A stretch of DNA of 64,000 nt from Vigna angularis (lineage: Eukaryota; Streptophyta; Magnoliopsida; Fabales; Fabaceae). The DNA is taken from the NCBI RefSeq assembly GCF_016808095.1, contig NC_068974.1, forward strand, positions 10,292,001 to 10,356,000, written 5' to 3'. The position numbers and the translations under genes are program-made. Position 1 is the stretch's first letter, and each line of letters starts with the position of its first letter. The notes beneath the pieces were generated by a model that had not been told where the DNA came from, made no database searches, and saw only the letters and a program-made list of their open reading frames with translations. Of this stretch, positions 23,719-35,496 are shown piece after piece.

Positions 23719-24543
23719 TTATAAGAATTGTTCTGACATCATATGCCAAGACAATTGATTCTTAATTTGTTCTCAAAAGGTTCTTTTTCATTATTCTTGT
23801 TTTCTCTCTTAATCATATTTATTTGCTTAATTTTGTTTTTGGGCAAGGTTGATAAATGTTACCTTTGTTTGCATTTATCTCCTTAAAACCCGACCTCGAC
23901 GCTTGTGTCTCAGTCTCAGTCTCACTTTCGCTTTCAGTTTCAGATCTCTCTTTCATCACACCAATTTCCAGGTCACATTGCAATCTTCAATCTTTTTGCT
24001 TTTCTCTGAATTTTTGTTCCCCTTTTCTTCAATCTCTTACTTTCTTTTCCACTTTCATATCTCTAATTTTATGTAAAACAACTCCTCCTTTTAATTCTTG
24101 GTTTGTCGAAAGTCTGTATTTTTTTCCTGTAAATTTTGTTGGAATGCATGTTGGAATTTGAATGTTGGTATGGTTTGGATGTTATGCTCGTCGTTGTTGT
24201 CACTAATCTGATTTTATTATCAATGTTTGTCCCATGGATTTTGAAAATTTCAAAACATTCTTACCCTTTTAAACTGGGGTTAGGGTAGGATGATTTTACA
24301 TGTTTCGATAAGTTTATTTGGTATCCACTTAACGAGGTTTTTCCCTGAGCTTGAAATATTGGATGAGAAATGTTGGATAAGCGAGAATTTCTTGCTCAAA
24401 ACCTATGTACTAAGACACTGTTAATTAAACCTTTTATATTAGGCTATGTGTTAAGATCTTACAAGATTGGGATAGCGTGCATTACTACTGTTTTTATGTT
24501 ATCTCATTTGATGTTTTTGGGGCTTTTGTATAGGATTTGAAAC

Positions 24544-24698
24544 ATGGCAGATTCAAAACCAGGATTGAGGAAGCCAGTGTTCACCAAGGTTGAACAGCTT
24601 CGCCTAGGAACAAGTGGGCACACTTTAACCGTGAAGGTGGTCAATGTTAAGATGGTGATGCAGAAAGGTCGCTCCGATGGTCCTCAATCCCGTCAAAA
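24544..24698 (+). pseudogene. Captured first coding exon of an At4g28440-like nucleic-acid-binding protein
   Basis: After an acceptor TATAG at 24533, the ATG at 24544 opens MADSKPGLRKPVFTKVEQL and continues through GTSGHTLTVKVVNVKMVMQ to GRSDGPQSRQ. From memory this is the N-terminus of the small plant OB-fold-like protein family typified by At4g28440. The sequence then enters the right inverted repeat, so the remainder of the protein (about two thirds) is missing. The preceding 23850-24530 looks like 5' UTR exon plus intron copied along with it. Confidence 0.82.
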
Positions 24699-24828
24699 TA
24701 AATATGATTAAGAGAGAAAACAAGATTAAGAATAATGACAAAGAGAGAAAACAAAATTAAGCAAATAAATATGATTAAGAGAGAAAACAAGAATAATGAA
24801 AAAGTGTGACTGTAAAAGTTGTACTAAT

Positions 24829-25075
24829 TTGGTAGAAGACAGAGAAGAAGAACAGTAGAAGAGAGAAAAAAAGCTGCTGCTTGCATAGAAAAATCAGAAA
24901 AATCAGAAAAAGCAGAAGAAAGAGAAAAATAATTAACGCCGTTTGTACGAATTTAACGGAAGGGATTTAATTGATGCAAATTTTATTAAGTGAGGACGTA
25001 ATTGACACATTTTTTAAAGGATGGACTAATTTGACATTTCCGAGCGAAACTGGGGACAAAATAGGGTATTATACC
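24829..25075 (-). repeat. Pack-MULE right terminal inverted repeat
   Basis: Complement of the left repeat, ending GGGTATTATACC at 25075 next to the TTTTTTATA duplication. Confidence 0.9.
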
Positions 25076-25084
25076 TTTTTTATA

Positions 25085-25599
25085 TTTTGTAATCATGGCA
25101 CTAAGTCACCTCTAGTTTTATGTACTGCTTCGGTTTTATTTTGAAATGAAATGAAGATTTAATTTAGTAAACGATATGTGAATTGTGAATATTAATTGCA
25201 TTGTTATGTGGACTAAAGATTCTGATATTGATCAAAAACTGATCACTGGTTTAAAAGTGCAAATTTTAGTACACTGCTAACTTGAATCGATTAAGGAAGA
25301 AGTAAAAAGAAAAAAATTTCATGTCTGATTTTAAAGAAAATAGAATAAAACGTCGGAGCCCCACCGAATACGACATTCTATTAAGCACACAATTAATGTT
25401 CCCAAGTACTTCTATTCCCTTCACGTCCCAGCCCGGCAGTCTACGGCGTTCTATGGGAGGGTTGAAAAGAAAAAAGATCAGAAAGTATGGTACTTTTAGG
25501 TAGAAGAACAAAACATCGAATTCCAACAGAACTCAACGTTCTATTAATGCTCTCGTTTTCAAAAGAAAAAACTAAAAAGAAATAAACAGGTACAAACTT
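25085..25599. other. AT-rich stretch, no gene seen
   Basis: It lies between the Pack-MULE and the CACTA-C subterminal motifs. The first part looks like the original 3' flank of the Transposase_32-type gene. Nothing else is recognisable. Confidence 0.4.
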
Positions 25600-25981
25600 G
25601 TGGCTTCCAATACTACGTCAAAGGCCCTTCAAATTTGACGTAACCTTTGCAATTTTTAAGAAAAAATTAATAAAAATGGCGCGTTGTTTTAAGAGAAAAT
25701 GTCGAATGGTTTGGGACTTTGACGTTGTTTTTAAACATAACGTCAAAGTTTTGTTGTATACGACGTGAAAGTTTTTTATTGAATCTAAAAACAAAACACA
25801 GTCTCACTATTTGTTCGCGGTTCCATTTCTGCTTGAACTTTCTTCTTGGTGGACAACTACGATAAAGAAAGAAGGCTACTTTTAAGTCGTTTCTGTCTTT
25901 GTAATGTCATTTGGTTCTCATTCATAAGGTTGACTGATTGTTTTTCGTTTATCTTTAGGTTCTTTTTCATTCGGGGTTAGT

Positions 25982-26330
25982 GAACTTCGTCATCTTCTCT
26001 AGTGACACCATTTGAAGTATTTTTTTTTCTCTTAAAATACTCTTACGTATGATGTATGTGCTCATGTTTGTGTTGTGTTTGTCGATTCTGGACGTATGAT
26101 ATCTATATGTATAGCGATACTATGATAGTTTTTTTTTTTCTTCAACATATGGTATTTGTGTTCGTTCGTTGTCAGCGAACTTCGTCATCTTCTCCAGTGA
26201 CACTATTTCAAGTTTGTTTTTTTTTTCCTTCAATATCTCTTATGTATGATATATGTGTTCGTGTTTGTCGATTCTAGACGTATGATATATGTATAACGAT
26301 AGATATTTGTGTTCGTGTACATATAGTATG
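25982..26330. repeat. Imperfect tandem duplication in the CACTA-C leader
   Basis: Two copies of a 195-bp unit begin GAACTTCGTCATCTTCTC at 25982 and 26177. Both contain TTTGTCGATTCT and GACGTATGATAT. The position is just upstream of the TNP2 start, in the presumed promoter or 5' UTR. Confidence 0.75.
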
Positions 26331-26431
26331 ATACTTTATTTTTTTCCTTCAACGTATGATAGGTATTTATTTTTGTTTCTCTACGTAAGTTAGTTTTTTT
26401 TCCGTGGATTCTTTTCGTTCAGTGTAGTAGT

Positions 26432-27873
26432 ATGGATCGAAGTTGGATTCATCAGCGTCGTATTAGTGAACAGTATGAGCGAGGGGTTTCTGAGTTCATA
26501 CAATATGTTAAAGAACACGCAAAACTAGTGAACGGGGGATATTTTTGCCCTTGTGTTCGTTGTCTCGATCAAGTATATGAAGACTTGGACAACACTCGTG
26601 ATCATTTATTCATCTATGGAATAATGAGCAGTTATACAGTTTGGACATGGCATGGAGAAGTATTATATAAGCCAATAACTTTAAGAGGTTCGGATTATGT
26701 CGACGAATGGATGAGTGATCATTTAGATGAAATGGTACGTAACGTTGGAGAAGAAAATTTTGGAAGAGCTCATTTGTACGATAGTCTTAAGAACAATTCA
26801 GAGCAAGAGTTGTATTCAGGATGCATCAATTTTACAAGGTTGTCGGCTACTTTGAAATTGTTTTGTTTGAAAGCAAAAAACGAAGGGACTGATAAAAGTT
26901 TCACGGAATTGTTGGAGTTGCTGAAGGAGATGGTACTAGAAAATGACACGTTACCTATCCGTAACTATGACGCGAAGAAAATTCTATGTCCAATGGGTTT
27001 GGAATACCAAAAGATACATGCATGTCCCAATGATTGTGTATTGTATAGAGATCAATATGCTTTAATGAAGGTGTGTTCGACGTGTGGTTCATCACGATTT
27101 AAGAAGAAACTTGATGGAAATAATGATGAACACAATGAAGGTCCACCGGCTAAGGTCATGTGGTATTTACCTATAGTACCTAGGTTGAAACAATTGTTTT
27201 CTGTTAAAGAAGATGCGAAGAATCTTATGTGGCACGTTGATGGAAGAAAATGTGATAATCTTCTTCGACACCTAGCTGATTCCCCACAATGGAAGAACAT
27301 TGATGGCACATTTCCCGAATTTTGTGCAGAGCCGAGAAACTTAAGACTTGCAGTTGCTACCGATGGTATGAAACCTTATGGCAACTTAAGTAGCAAACAC
27401 AGTTCATGGCCAGTTATTTTGATGATTTACAATATATCTCCTATGTTGTGCATGAAGAGAAAATACATGATGTTGTCTATGATAATATCGGGTCCTAGAC
27501 AACCTGGAAATGACATTGATGTTTATCTAAAATCGTTAATTGACGATTTAAAATTAGTGTGGGAAGAGGGTATCGAGGTCTTCGATTCATATTCAAAAGA
27601 AAACTTTCATTTGCGTGCAATGTTGTTTTGCACCATAAATGATTTCCCAGCATATGGGAACTTGAGTGGTTACAGTGTTAAAGTTCATTTTGCATTTCCG
27701 ATTTGTGAAGAAAATACTAGCTATCTTCAACTGAAGCATGGGCAAAACACTGTGTACACAAGACACCGAAGATTCCTTCCTCGAAATCACCCTTACCGTA
27801 GATTGAAAAAAGCCTTTTAATGGAAGTCTTGAGGATGATGTAGTATGCAGACGACGTAATAGGAAAGAAGTAT
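26432..27873 (+). pseudogene. TNP2 transposase, N-terminal part (CACTA-C), interrupted
   Basis: The ATG at 26432 opens MDRSWIHQRRISEQYERG (transposase-associated domain, CPCVRCL motif). It then reads through the Transposase_21 core: VMWYLPIVPRLKQLFSV, DIDVYLKSLIDDLKLVW and FCTINDFPAYGNLSGYS. The frame is open for 462 codons until an extra T near 27820 shifts it. The coding sequence continues in another frame to 27873, where an LTR retrotransposon is inserted; the gene resumes at 33657. It is about 70-80% similar by eye to the CACTA-B copy. The insertion and frameshift make it non-functional. Confidence 0.9.
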
Positions 27874-27878
27874 ACGAC

Positions 27879-29181
27879 TGATGACAAATTTATGAACACC
27901 AAAAAATGGCGCCACAAACTTGTTTAACAATCGGCAAGTGTGACTGAATCGTATCAAGTAATAAAACAAGGTAAGACCAAGTATCGTTTTCCCAAAGGAC
28001 TCACGGCCTAGTTTAGCTATATGATTTGTTGATTATTTAAGACTTGTGAAAAATTGATTGTAGATTTAAATGCAAAAAACAGTAATTAAATATGTATGCA
28101 TGAATTTGATCAATGGAGAAAAATAGAATACAAACACTTCAATAAATTAGATGGATGAGTATGTTGTTAGGGTTATCAATTTCATCTTATCCACTCTCAT
28201 ATACTTTAGGAATTCATCATTCTTTTCATCATTGCTAATGCCACTCTGTAATCACCTTGCAAGAAGGCCTATCCTTAATTACGAGTTCATACAATTCCTA
28301 GCATTCCTAGTAATTAATTCTTAAGTGCAGAAGCTTAACGGCAACCAATATGCTATTGGGAGAAATTCCTCGGATCTAGATTTCCTCGTACGTTCCCATA
28401 TCGACAAAATCACTAATCATGGCATTGAATGAGTTAAACAAAGCAAGCTTTATGCAAAGAGGAAAAACCCTAACTAATGATGAAAGAAAGCATAAGTCTT
28501 AAAAATAAGATGTTAAAACAAATTCCATATATGAGAGTTTCACAAGACTACATTGATTCCCCAACAACAATACAAGGTTTAGTTCACCATATTCGTGGTG
28601 AAACTAGATGAATAATAATGAAAGAATGAAAGATAAAACCCTAGAAAGAGGAGGAGGTAGCCTGAGCATCTAAGATCTTCCTTCAAGGGGTGGAAAAGTG
28701 AGTGTTTGCTTCATCTCCGCCAAAGATACAAACCCTAGGACGTCCTAAAGCTTATATATTATTCTAAAAATATAGAAAAATAAGGTCCAAGCCCATAAAA
28801 GTGCCGCTTAGCGGTAAACTACCTCTTAGCGGTAAGTACGTGAGATGATTCTTCCCCCTCAGCGGCATTTTCACCCCTCAGTGGATCCAACGTGAGCTCC
28901 TGAGTGCCGCTCAACAGTAAACTGCCGCTGAGCGGTAATTGCGACTTCTCCTTTTGCACTTTTTGATGTCTTTTCTGATTCCATTTATATCCTTCTTCAC
29001 TTCTTTCACCAAATTCACCTTAAAACCTGCATGAAACACTGAAATCAAGCATAAACCTGTCCAACTCTCTTATTTATGAAAATATGACCAAAAGCATGAT
29101 TTCAAGCTAGTTTATAAGTGTTAAAGGTTGCTTTTAGTATCAATTTTAAGCATGAAAATAACAGTTTTTCAACTGTTATCA
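27879..29181 (-). repeat. LTR of the gag-only element (left copy, 1303 bp)
   Basis: It matches 32542-33651 but keeps about 193 bp (near 28140-28335) that the right copy lacks. It contains repeated CCGCTNAGCGG palindromes at 28800-28945. Confidence 0.93.
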
Positions 29182-31171
29182 CAACCCCAAACTTAGAACT
29201 TTGCTTGTCCTCAAGCAAACAAGATGTAACTCAATCTTCCACCAATCCATACAATGGTTCACTTTATTCAAAAATCCTCTTTTCAATATAAGTAAGTACT
29301 TCAATTAAGCTCTAGACAAAGACTTCAATCAAGACATGCACATGCTTTAATGTTCACAAAGTCACTTAATATCCAACAAGAGCTATTTTTCATGAATGAT
29401 CAATCAACTAAGCATGAATGTTCATTTGCTCATGGAATATTTCCTCACTAGGTAAAGTGTTTCACTCAAACACAAGTGTATAAGAGGTAATCACTCATTC
29501 ACTCTACTATCACAATGTCACATGAATTAACTTTGCCTTTCATTTAACCACAATCAAATACATTCACAAGCATGCATCATCACAAGGGCTTTTCAATGGC
29601 TTATAATGTGGCTGGGCTAACAAGAAAATTGGTTTTTCTAGATCACAAAACCCTTGAGTTAAGAGAATCATATAGACACAATCATTCTTATTTATTCCCA
29701 ACTTTCTTTTGCAATGAGCTTTGCCTTTTCTTTTCCTTTTCTTTTTCTTTTCACATTCTTATTTCTTAGCTCTTAGCTCAATGCTTTCAATTTCCCTTTC
29801 ATAACTTCCAACAACCTCAAACTTGAACATTTATCAATACCACAAAATATTTTCTACTTAACTCATGAATTTGGCTAATAAAAGGGTTACCAACAAATGG
29901 CCTTGATCATATGATGCAAACAAGCAATTAATTAAATCATAGAAAACCTGGGCAAAATCATTCATGCTTTCAAAGTAATATCATTCAATCATAAAAAATC
30001 TGGAGCTCAAAACCTCACATATAAGCTCATTCACATTTGACATACACATCCTGCTTAGTATCATAATCACAATCACAACATCATGCATTTGTTCACAAAG
30101 CTTGTGAATCACCTGTATAAGCATATAATGTGCACATCTCAACATCAATCAATCTCAAAGCATAATCAAGCATTACTTATCAAACAATCACAATCATAAG
30201 CAAATTATCATAACAGACAAAGTTTCCAATTGAGTACATCAAACCCTATTCTAAAACAAAAGTAAATAAGTTTAGAACAAAATAGAAGATAAAACAAATC
30301 CCGCTCTAGTGCTGATAGTATCCATCAGTGAATGCTATCTGAGTTCCTCATCAACTCATGCTATCGTCAAAGTCTTCTTCCTCTCCTTCTTCTTGGATCT
30401 TATAGTCTTGATTCTTTTTGCCCGATGAGGAGGCCATCCCTGCATCAAACATAATTCACAAAACCAAAAGATACATTGTTAAGCATTAGTAAACCACAAT
30501 GAAGAAATAAGCCCCTTCAATGATGCTCTCTCCCAACCCCAAACTTAGATGGAAAACTAGTGAGAAAGTAAGTGAAAGGGAGATTTTCTCAAGAGGGAAG
30601 AGGGAAAAGATGTGGAGAACCTTTGAAAAGGTATGTAGGAGTGTGTGTGCAGAGAAGATTCTGAAAAGAAAAACTAAAATGCAGCTTGGGGTATAAAAAT
30701 ACCCTAATGGGCTCGAGTTCCGCTAAGGGGCAACCTAAGCCCAATCTGCGATACTACCGCTCAGCGGCACTTCCGGTATGTTTACTTCTTCTTCCTAGCT
30801 TAACCTAGGTGCCTCCTACTCATGCCCCTCACTGGTTCCCTACAATTAAATTTTCAGATTACTCATGCAAAACCCTATTATGCAACTACAATAAAACAAA
30901 TAGAAATAATATGATCAATCAACTGGGTTGCCTCCCAAGTAGCGTTTGTTTAACGTCACGAGCCTGACCCAAAATCCTCTAGCACCCTTCAGTAGATGCA
31001 AATCTTTCTTACCAACACCCATCAGTAGGTGTATACAAACATAGTATCCTTCAGTAGATACTCTTCCGCCTAACATCCATCAGTAGATGTAAACCCTGTA
31101 ACAAACTTATAACAAAAACAAAAATACCCAAAAGTTCAAAATTACATCACCAAACCAAAAATTAAAAGTTC
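29182..31171. other. Interior of the gag-only LTR element, 3' side
   Basis: Non-coding except for a small minus-strand reading frame at about 30436-30350 (MASSSGKKNQDYKIQEEGEE, acidic end). A GGGTTGCCTCCCAAGTAGCG-type motif near 30925 recurs in variant form at 31183. No pol gene is present. Confidence 0.5.
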
Positions 31172-32182
31172 TTAAATCACTGGGTTACCTCCTAGCAAGC
31201 GCTCTTTTAACGTCACTAGCTTGACCCAATAAAGCTCAAGTTCCATCTTCTTTTTCTTCTTTCTACTTAACTTCTTCAGAAATTTGATCAAACTAGGAAC
31301 CTGTTGCAGTGTCTCAATCATAGGAACTTTAATCTCCAATATCTTGAAGATTTCCATAAAGCACTTAAATTTCTTTTCCTTCCTATGATTCTTCTGAGGA
31401 TGGGGTTTTTCATATGATTCCTTCTTCTTTCCTCTTATCTTCTTTTTCTTACTTTTCCTCTCCCCAAATTTTGTCTTTTTCTTTTTTCTTATTTTTTTCT
31501 TCCCTTCTCTTTTTCTTCTCAACTTCTTTATTTTAACACAAATTTTCTTTCTCTCTTTTCTCTCAACCACTTCTTTTTCTTTTTCTTCATCTTTATCTTT
31601 CTCACTCAACTCTTCTTTTTCTTTTCTCTCTATCTTTTCCTCATCTTTCCCTATTTTTTTTCTCCGAAAAAATCTTGTCACTTTCAGTGACAATAGCTTG
31701 ACCTTCCTCCATAGGGTTATCTTCAGTATTAACCTTAACGTTCAATCTCTGACTAATGTAACGAAGGTGCATCTCCATCCTTTTACATGATGCTTCAATG
31801 CTTTTCTGAGTAGAGATGGAATTTTTCAAAAATCGTTGAAGGGTGTCATCCAAACTTTTTGATAGAAAGGGTTGTTGCTGCCATTGTTGTGGTGGCGGCC
31901 TATCAAATTCTTCGGCAGCTTGAGTGCTTTTGTGATGACAATTAGATATTTGTATGTATTGTTCAAGTGCGTCCTCCAACGTTATCCTTCTTCTCGATAG
32001 AGAGGGTTTTCACTCCCATTATTGTGGTGGTTCATTTTTAAATTGTTTGACAGCTTGCCAAAATTGATTTTTATCCATGCTTGAGTGAGGTTCCCACCAG
32101 TGGTTGAAATTACCTTAGTAGAATTGAGTGCCCATATAGTTAAATTCTTGAACAAATTGCATCCTACAAACATTAGGCACAA
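31172..32182 (-). pseudogene. Gag-like polyprotein remnant with Lys/Glu-rich tract
   Basis: Reading leftward, 32182-31982 is degenerate gag sequence with stops. 31979-31641 (EDALEQYIQISNCHHKSTQ, SLDDTLQRFLKN) resembles the C-terminal half of Athila/Tat-type gag. 31693-31172, in another frame, has a very long Lys/Glu/Arg-rich tract followed by CFMEIFKILEIKVPMIETLQ, the conserved segment that normally precedes protease in these elements. Frameshifts separate the parts. Gag would form the retrotransposon particle. Coding stops before any enzyme domain. Confidence 0.65.
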
Positions 32183-32309
32183 AACTCTAAAAAATATTCG
32201 TTAGCACAAAATGATATAGAAGACGATATAAAATAAGAGATGAGAAGATAGAATAAAAATACAAAAAAATGAAAACAGAAAAATAAAAACAGAAAACAAA
32301 AAGAAAATA

Positions 32310-32441
32310 AAAACAGAAAATAAAATAAAATAAAATAAGAAAATAAAATAAAATAAAATAAATAAAATAAAATAAAACAAAATAAAATAAAATAAAATAA
32401 AATAAAACAAAATAAAATAAAATAAAATAAAATAAAAACAA
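32310..32441. repeat. (AAAAT)n microsatellite
   Basis: About 130 bp of AAAAT pentamers with scattered AAAACA variants, just inside the right LTR. Confidence 0.95.
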
Positions 32442-32541
32442 AAATTCAAATTTCAAAATTCAAAATTCAAGTCAAAGATAATCAATAATCATACAAATGA
32501 ACTAGTTAACCCACGAGTCCCCGCCAACGGCGCCAAAAACT

Positions 32542-33651
32542 TGATGACAAATTTATGAACACCGAAAAACGGCGCCACAAACTTGTTTAACAATCGGCAA
32601 GTGTGACCAAATCATATCAAGTAATAAAACAAGGTAAGACCAAATATCGTTTTCCCAAAGGACTCACGGCCTAGTTTAGCTATATGATTTATTGATTATT
32701 TGAGACTTGTGAAAAATTGATTGTAGATTTAAATGCAAAAGACAGTAATTAAATATGTATGCATGAATTTGATCAATGGAAAAAAACAAAATACAAACAC
32801 TTCAATAACGGCAACCAATATGGTATTGGGAGAAATTCCTCGGATCTAGATTTCCCCGTACGTTCCCATATCGACAAAATCACTAATCATGGCAATTAAT
32901 GAGTTAAACAAAGCAAGCTTTACGCAAAGAGGAAAATCCCTAACTAATGATGAAAGAAAGCATAAGTCTTAAAAATAAGATGTTAAAACAAATTCCATAT
33001 ATGAGAGTTTCACAAGACTACATTGATTCCCCAACAACAATACAAGGTTTAGTTCACCATATTCATGGTGAAACTAGATGAATAATAATGAAAGAATGAA
33101 AGATAAAACCCTAGAAAGAGGAGGAGGTAGCTTGAGCATCCAAGATCTTCTTTCAAGGGGTGGAAAAGTGAGTGTTTGCTTTGTCTCCGCCAAAGATACA
33201 AACCCTAGGACATCCTAAAGCTTATATACTATTCTAAAAATACAGAAAATTAGGTCCAAGCCCATAAAAGTGCCGCTCAACGGTAAACTACCGCTCACCA
33301 GTAAGTGCATGAATTAATTCTTCCCCCTTCAGCGGCATTTTCACCCCTCAATGGATCCAACATGAGCTCCTGAGTGCCGCTCAACGGTAAACTGCCGCTG
33401 ATCGGTAATTGCGACTTCTCCTTTTGCACTTTTTGATGTCTTTTCTGATTCCATTTCTATCCTTCTTCACTTCTTTCACCAAATTCACCTTAAAACCTGC
33501 ATGAAACACTGAAGTCAAGCATAAACCTGTCCAGCTCTCTTATTTATGAAAATATGACCAAAAGCATGATTTCAAGCTAGTTTCTAAGTGTTAAAGGTTG
33601 CTTTTAGTATCAATTTTAAGCATGAAAATAACAGTTTTTCAACTGTTATCA
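32542..33651 (-). repeat. LTR of the gag-only element (right copy, 1110 bp)
   Basis: High identity to 27879-29181, apart from one internal deletion of about 193 bp and scattered substitutions, so the insertion is not brand new. Confidence 0.93.
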
Positions 33652-33656
33652 ACGAC

Positions 33657-35475
33657 AAGGTGAGGAACATTGATGTTGTCTTCGGAAAACATAAAAAGAA
33701 GACCATTGAGAAAAACATTTGGAAAAAGCGATCAATATTCTTCAATATTCCATATTGGTGTAAACTTGATGTGAGACATTGCATAGACGTGATGCATGTT
33801 GGAAAAAATGTATGTGATAGTGTTGTTGGGACTTTACTAAACATTAAAGGAAAGACAAAAGATGGAGTGAAAGCACGACAAGACTTGGTTGACATGGGAA
33901 TCCGTTCTGAGTTACATTTGCAATCCATAGGAAGACGCACCTATCTTCCTCTAGCTTATCACACTCTTTCAAAAAAAGAAAAACAATTTTTTTTCAATGT
34001 TTACATAGTGTGAAGGTTCCACAAGGTTATTCGTCGAATATTAGTTGTCTTGTTTCTATGAAAGATTTGAAGTTGGTTGGTTTAAAGTCTCACGATTATC
34101 ATGTCTTAATGCAACATCTTTTACCAGTAGCTATTCGAGCCATATTACATGCCTCTGTTAGAGGTATTCTCACACATTTGAGTTTATTTTTCAATGCCAT
34201 TTGCAAGAAAGTTGTTGATCCTCGACAGTTAGATGATTTACAAAATGAGGCCATCAGACTATTGTGTCAATTGGAAATGTATTTCCCACCCTCATTTTTT
34301 GATATCATGGTTCATTTGATTGTCCATCTAGTGAGAGAGATTCGAATATGTGGGCCGATTTTCTTATGGTGGATGTACCCGGTTGAAAGATACATGAATA
34401 TCTTAAAGGGATATGTTAAGAATCAATTGAGACCGGAAGCTTCGATTATAGAGCGCTACATTGCAAAGGAAGCCATTGAATTCTGCTCAAGTTATATGCC
34501 AAGTTGTGACCCAATAGGACTTCCAAAGAAATGACATGAAAACATACGTAAAGGAAAGGGAGTTCGAGGAGTGAGGATTGAAAGTGTTAGTGGAAAAGAA
34601 GTTAATTAAGCACATTTGTACATTTTAAACAACACAGAGGATGTTATTCCTTACATTTCACAACACATTGATGAAATTAAGTTAGCACATCCACATATGA
34701 GTGAAAAGAGGACACTTAATGAACATAACAAATCCATTTTAGCTTGGTTTAAGAAAAAGATTTATGCGACTCCGAATGTTTCTAAAAATCTATTGCGACT
34801 AGCTCGTGGACCTAACACTAATGTGATCACTTTCGGCGGTTATGGTTATTACATAAAAAATTACTTGTTCTATTCAAAAGAGGAAGACAATAAAAATAGA
34901 GTTCAAAATAGTGGAGTTACCCTACAAGTTAAGGTTGTACACTTTTCCAGTTCCAAGGATAAGAATCCAATTACAACATCAATTAGTTATTTTGGAATAA
35001 TACAAGATATTTGGCAAATTGATTATGTCACTTTTAGAGTTCCAGTTTTCAAGTGTAAATGGATTGACAATAATTATGGATTAACAAAATGAGTTACAAG
35101 GATGAACCATTTATTGTGGCTAGTCAAGCAAGACAAATATTCTATGTCACTAACCTAGTGAATCATAAATGGTCAGTGGTATTTGAAGGTAGAGCCATGC
35201 ACACAACTGATGATGAAGACTCTCTAGATATACTTAAGACAAGCTCCTTCTCATCAAGAACCATTAAAAATAAGGTCGATGATGTATCTGATGAAATACA
35301 TGCAACATCGTTCAAAAGTTACTTGGGCGTGATGGCAAAAACACATGTTCCTATTGTCGCTACTTGTTGGGATGATGTCCCACAGGTTGACAAAAATCTA
35401 CTATGGCAGAATATTTTGGTATGTTTAAGATGTTTTACTTCCATCATTGACTTATTTTTGTTGATCATGCTTTAA
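33657..35475 (+). pseudogene. TNP2 transposase, C-terminal part (CACTA-C)
   Basis: This continues the gene cut at 27873; removing the LTR element and one ACGAC copy restores colinearity. First comes the rest of Transposase_21 (YWCKLDVRHCIDVMHVGKNV). After a one-base shift in a T run near 33990 comes DUF4218 (LKSHDYHVLMQHLLPVAI, WWMYPVERYMNILKGYVKN). Then DUF4216 begins near 34790 (SISYFGIIQDIWQIDY, FKCKWIDNN). A stop or deletion near 35090 splits DUF4216, which continues DEPFIVASQARQIFYVTN. At least three lesions besides the insertion are visible. Confidence 0.88.
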
Positions 35476-35496
35476 CATTAATTTAGTTTTAAACAG

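Larger units (their letters stand above)
23484..25075. mobile_element. Pack-MULE (non-autonomous Mutator-like element)
   Basis: The 1592-bp element has long terminal inverted repeats beginning GGTATAATACCCTATTTTG at 23484 and their complement ending at 25075. It is flanked by a perfect 9-bp target duplication TTTTTTATA (23475-23483 and 25076-25084), the Mutator hallmark. It encodes no transposase. Its core carries a 5' UTR intron-like region and the first coding exon of a host gene, so it fits the Pack-MULE class. It sits just after the stop of the Transposase_32-type gene. Confidence 0.92.
27879..33651 (-). mobile_element. Gag-only LTR retrotransposon (Ty3/gypsy, Athila/Tat-like) inserted in TNP2
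   Basis: The 5773-bp element begins TGATGACAAATTTATG and ends CAACTGTTATCA, flanked by the 5-bp duplication ACGAC (27874-27878 and 33652-33656). Orientation is minus: next to the right LTR lies TTTGGCGCCGTTGGCGGGGA, which matches with one mismatch the complement of the plant tRNA-Asp 3' end. Next to the left LTR lies a polypurine-type AAGTTTGGGGTTG. The interior is only about 3.4 kb, with gag-like coding sequence and no protease, reverse transcriptase or integrase. It is a non-autonomous derivative. Confidence 0.9.

Noticed and set aside
32187..32456. Minus-strand open frames rich in Phe, Tyr, Ile and Leu
   Set aside because: They are translations of the (AAAAT)n microsatellite.
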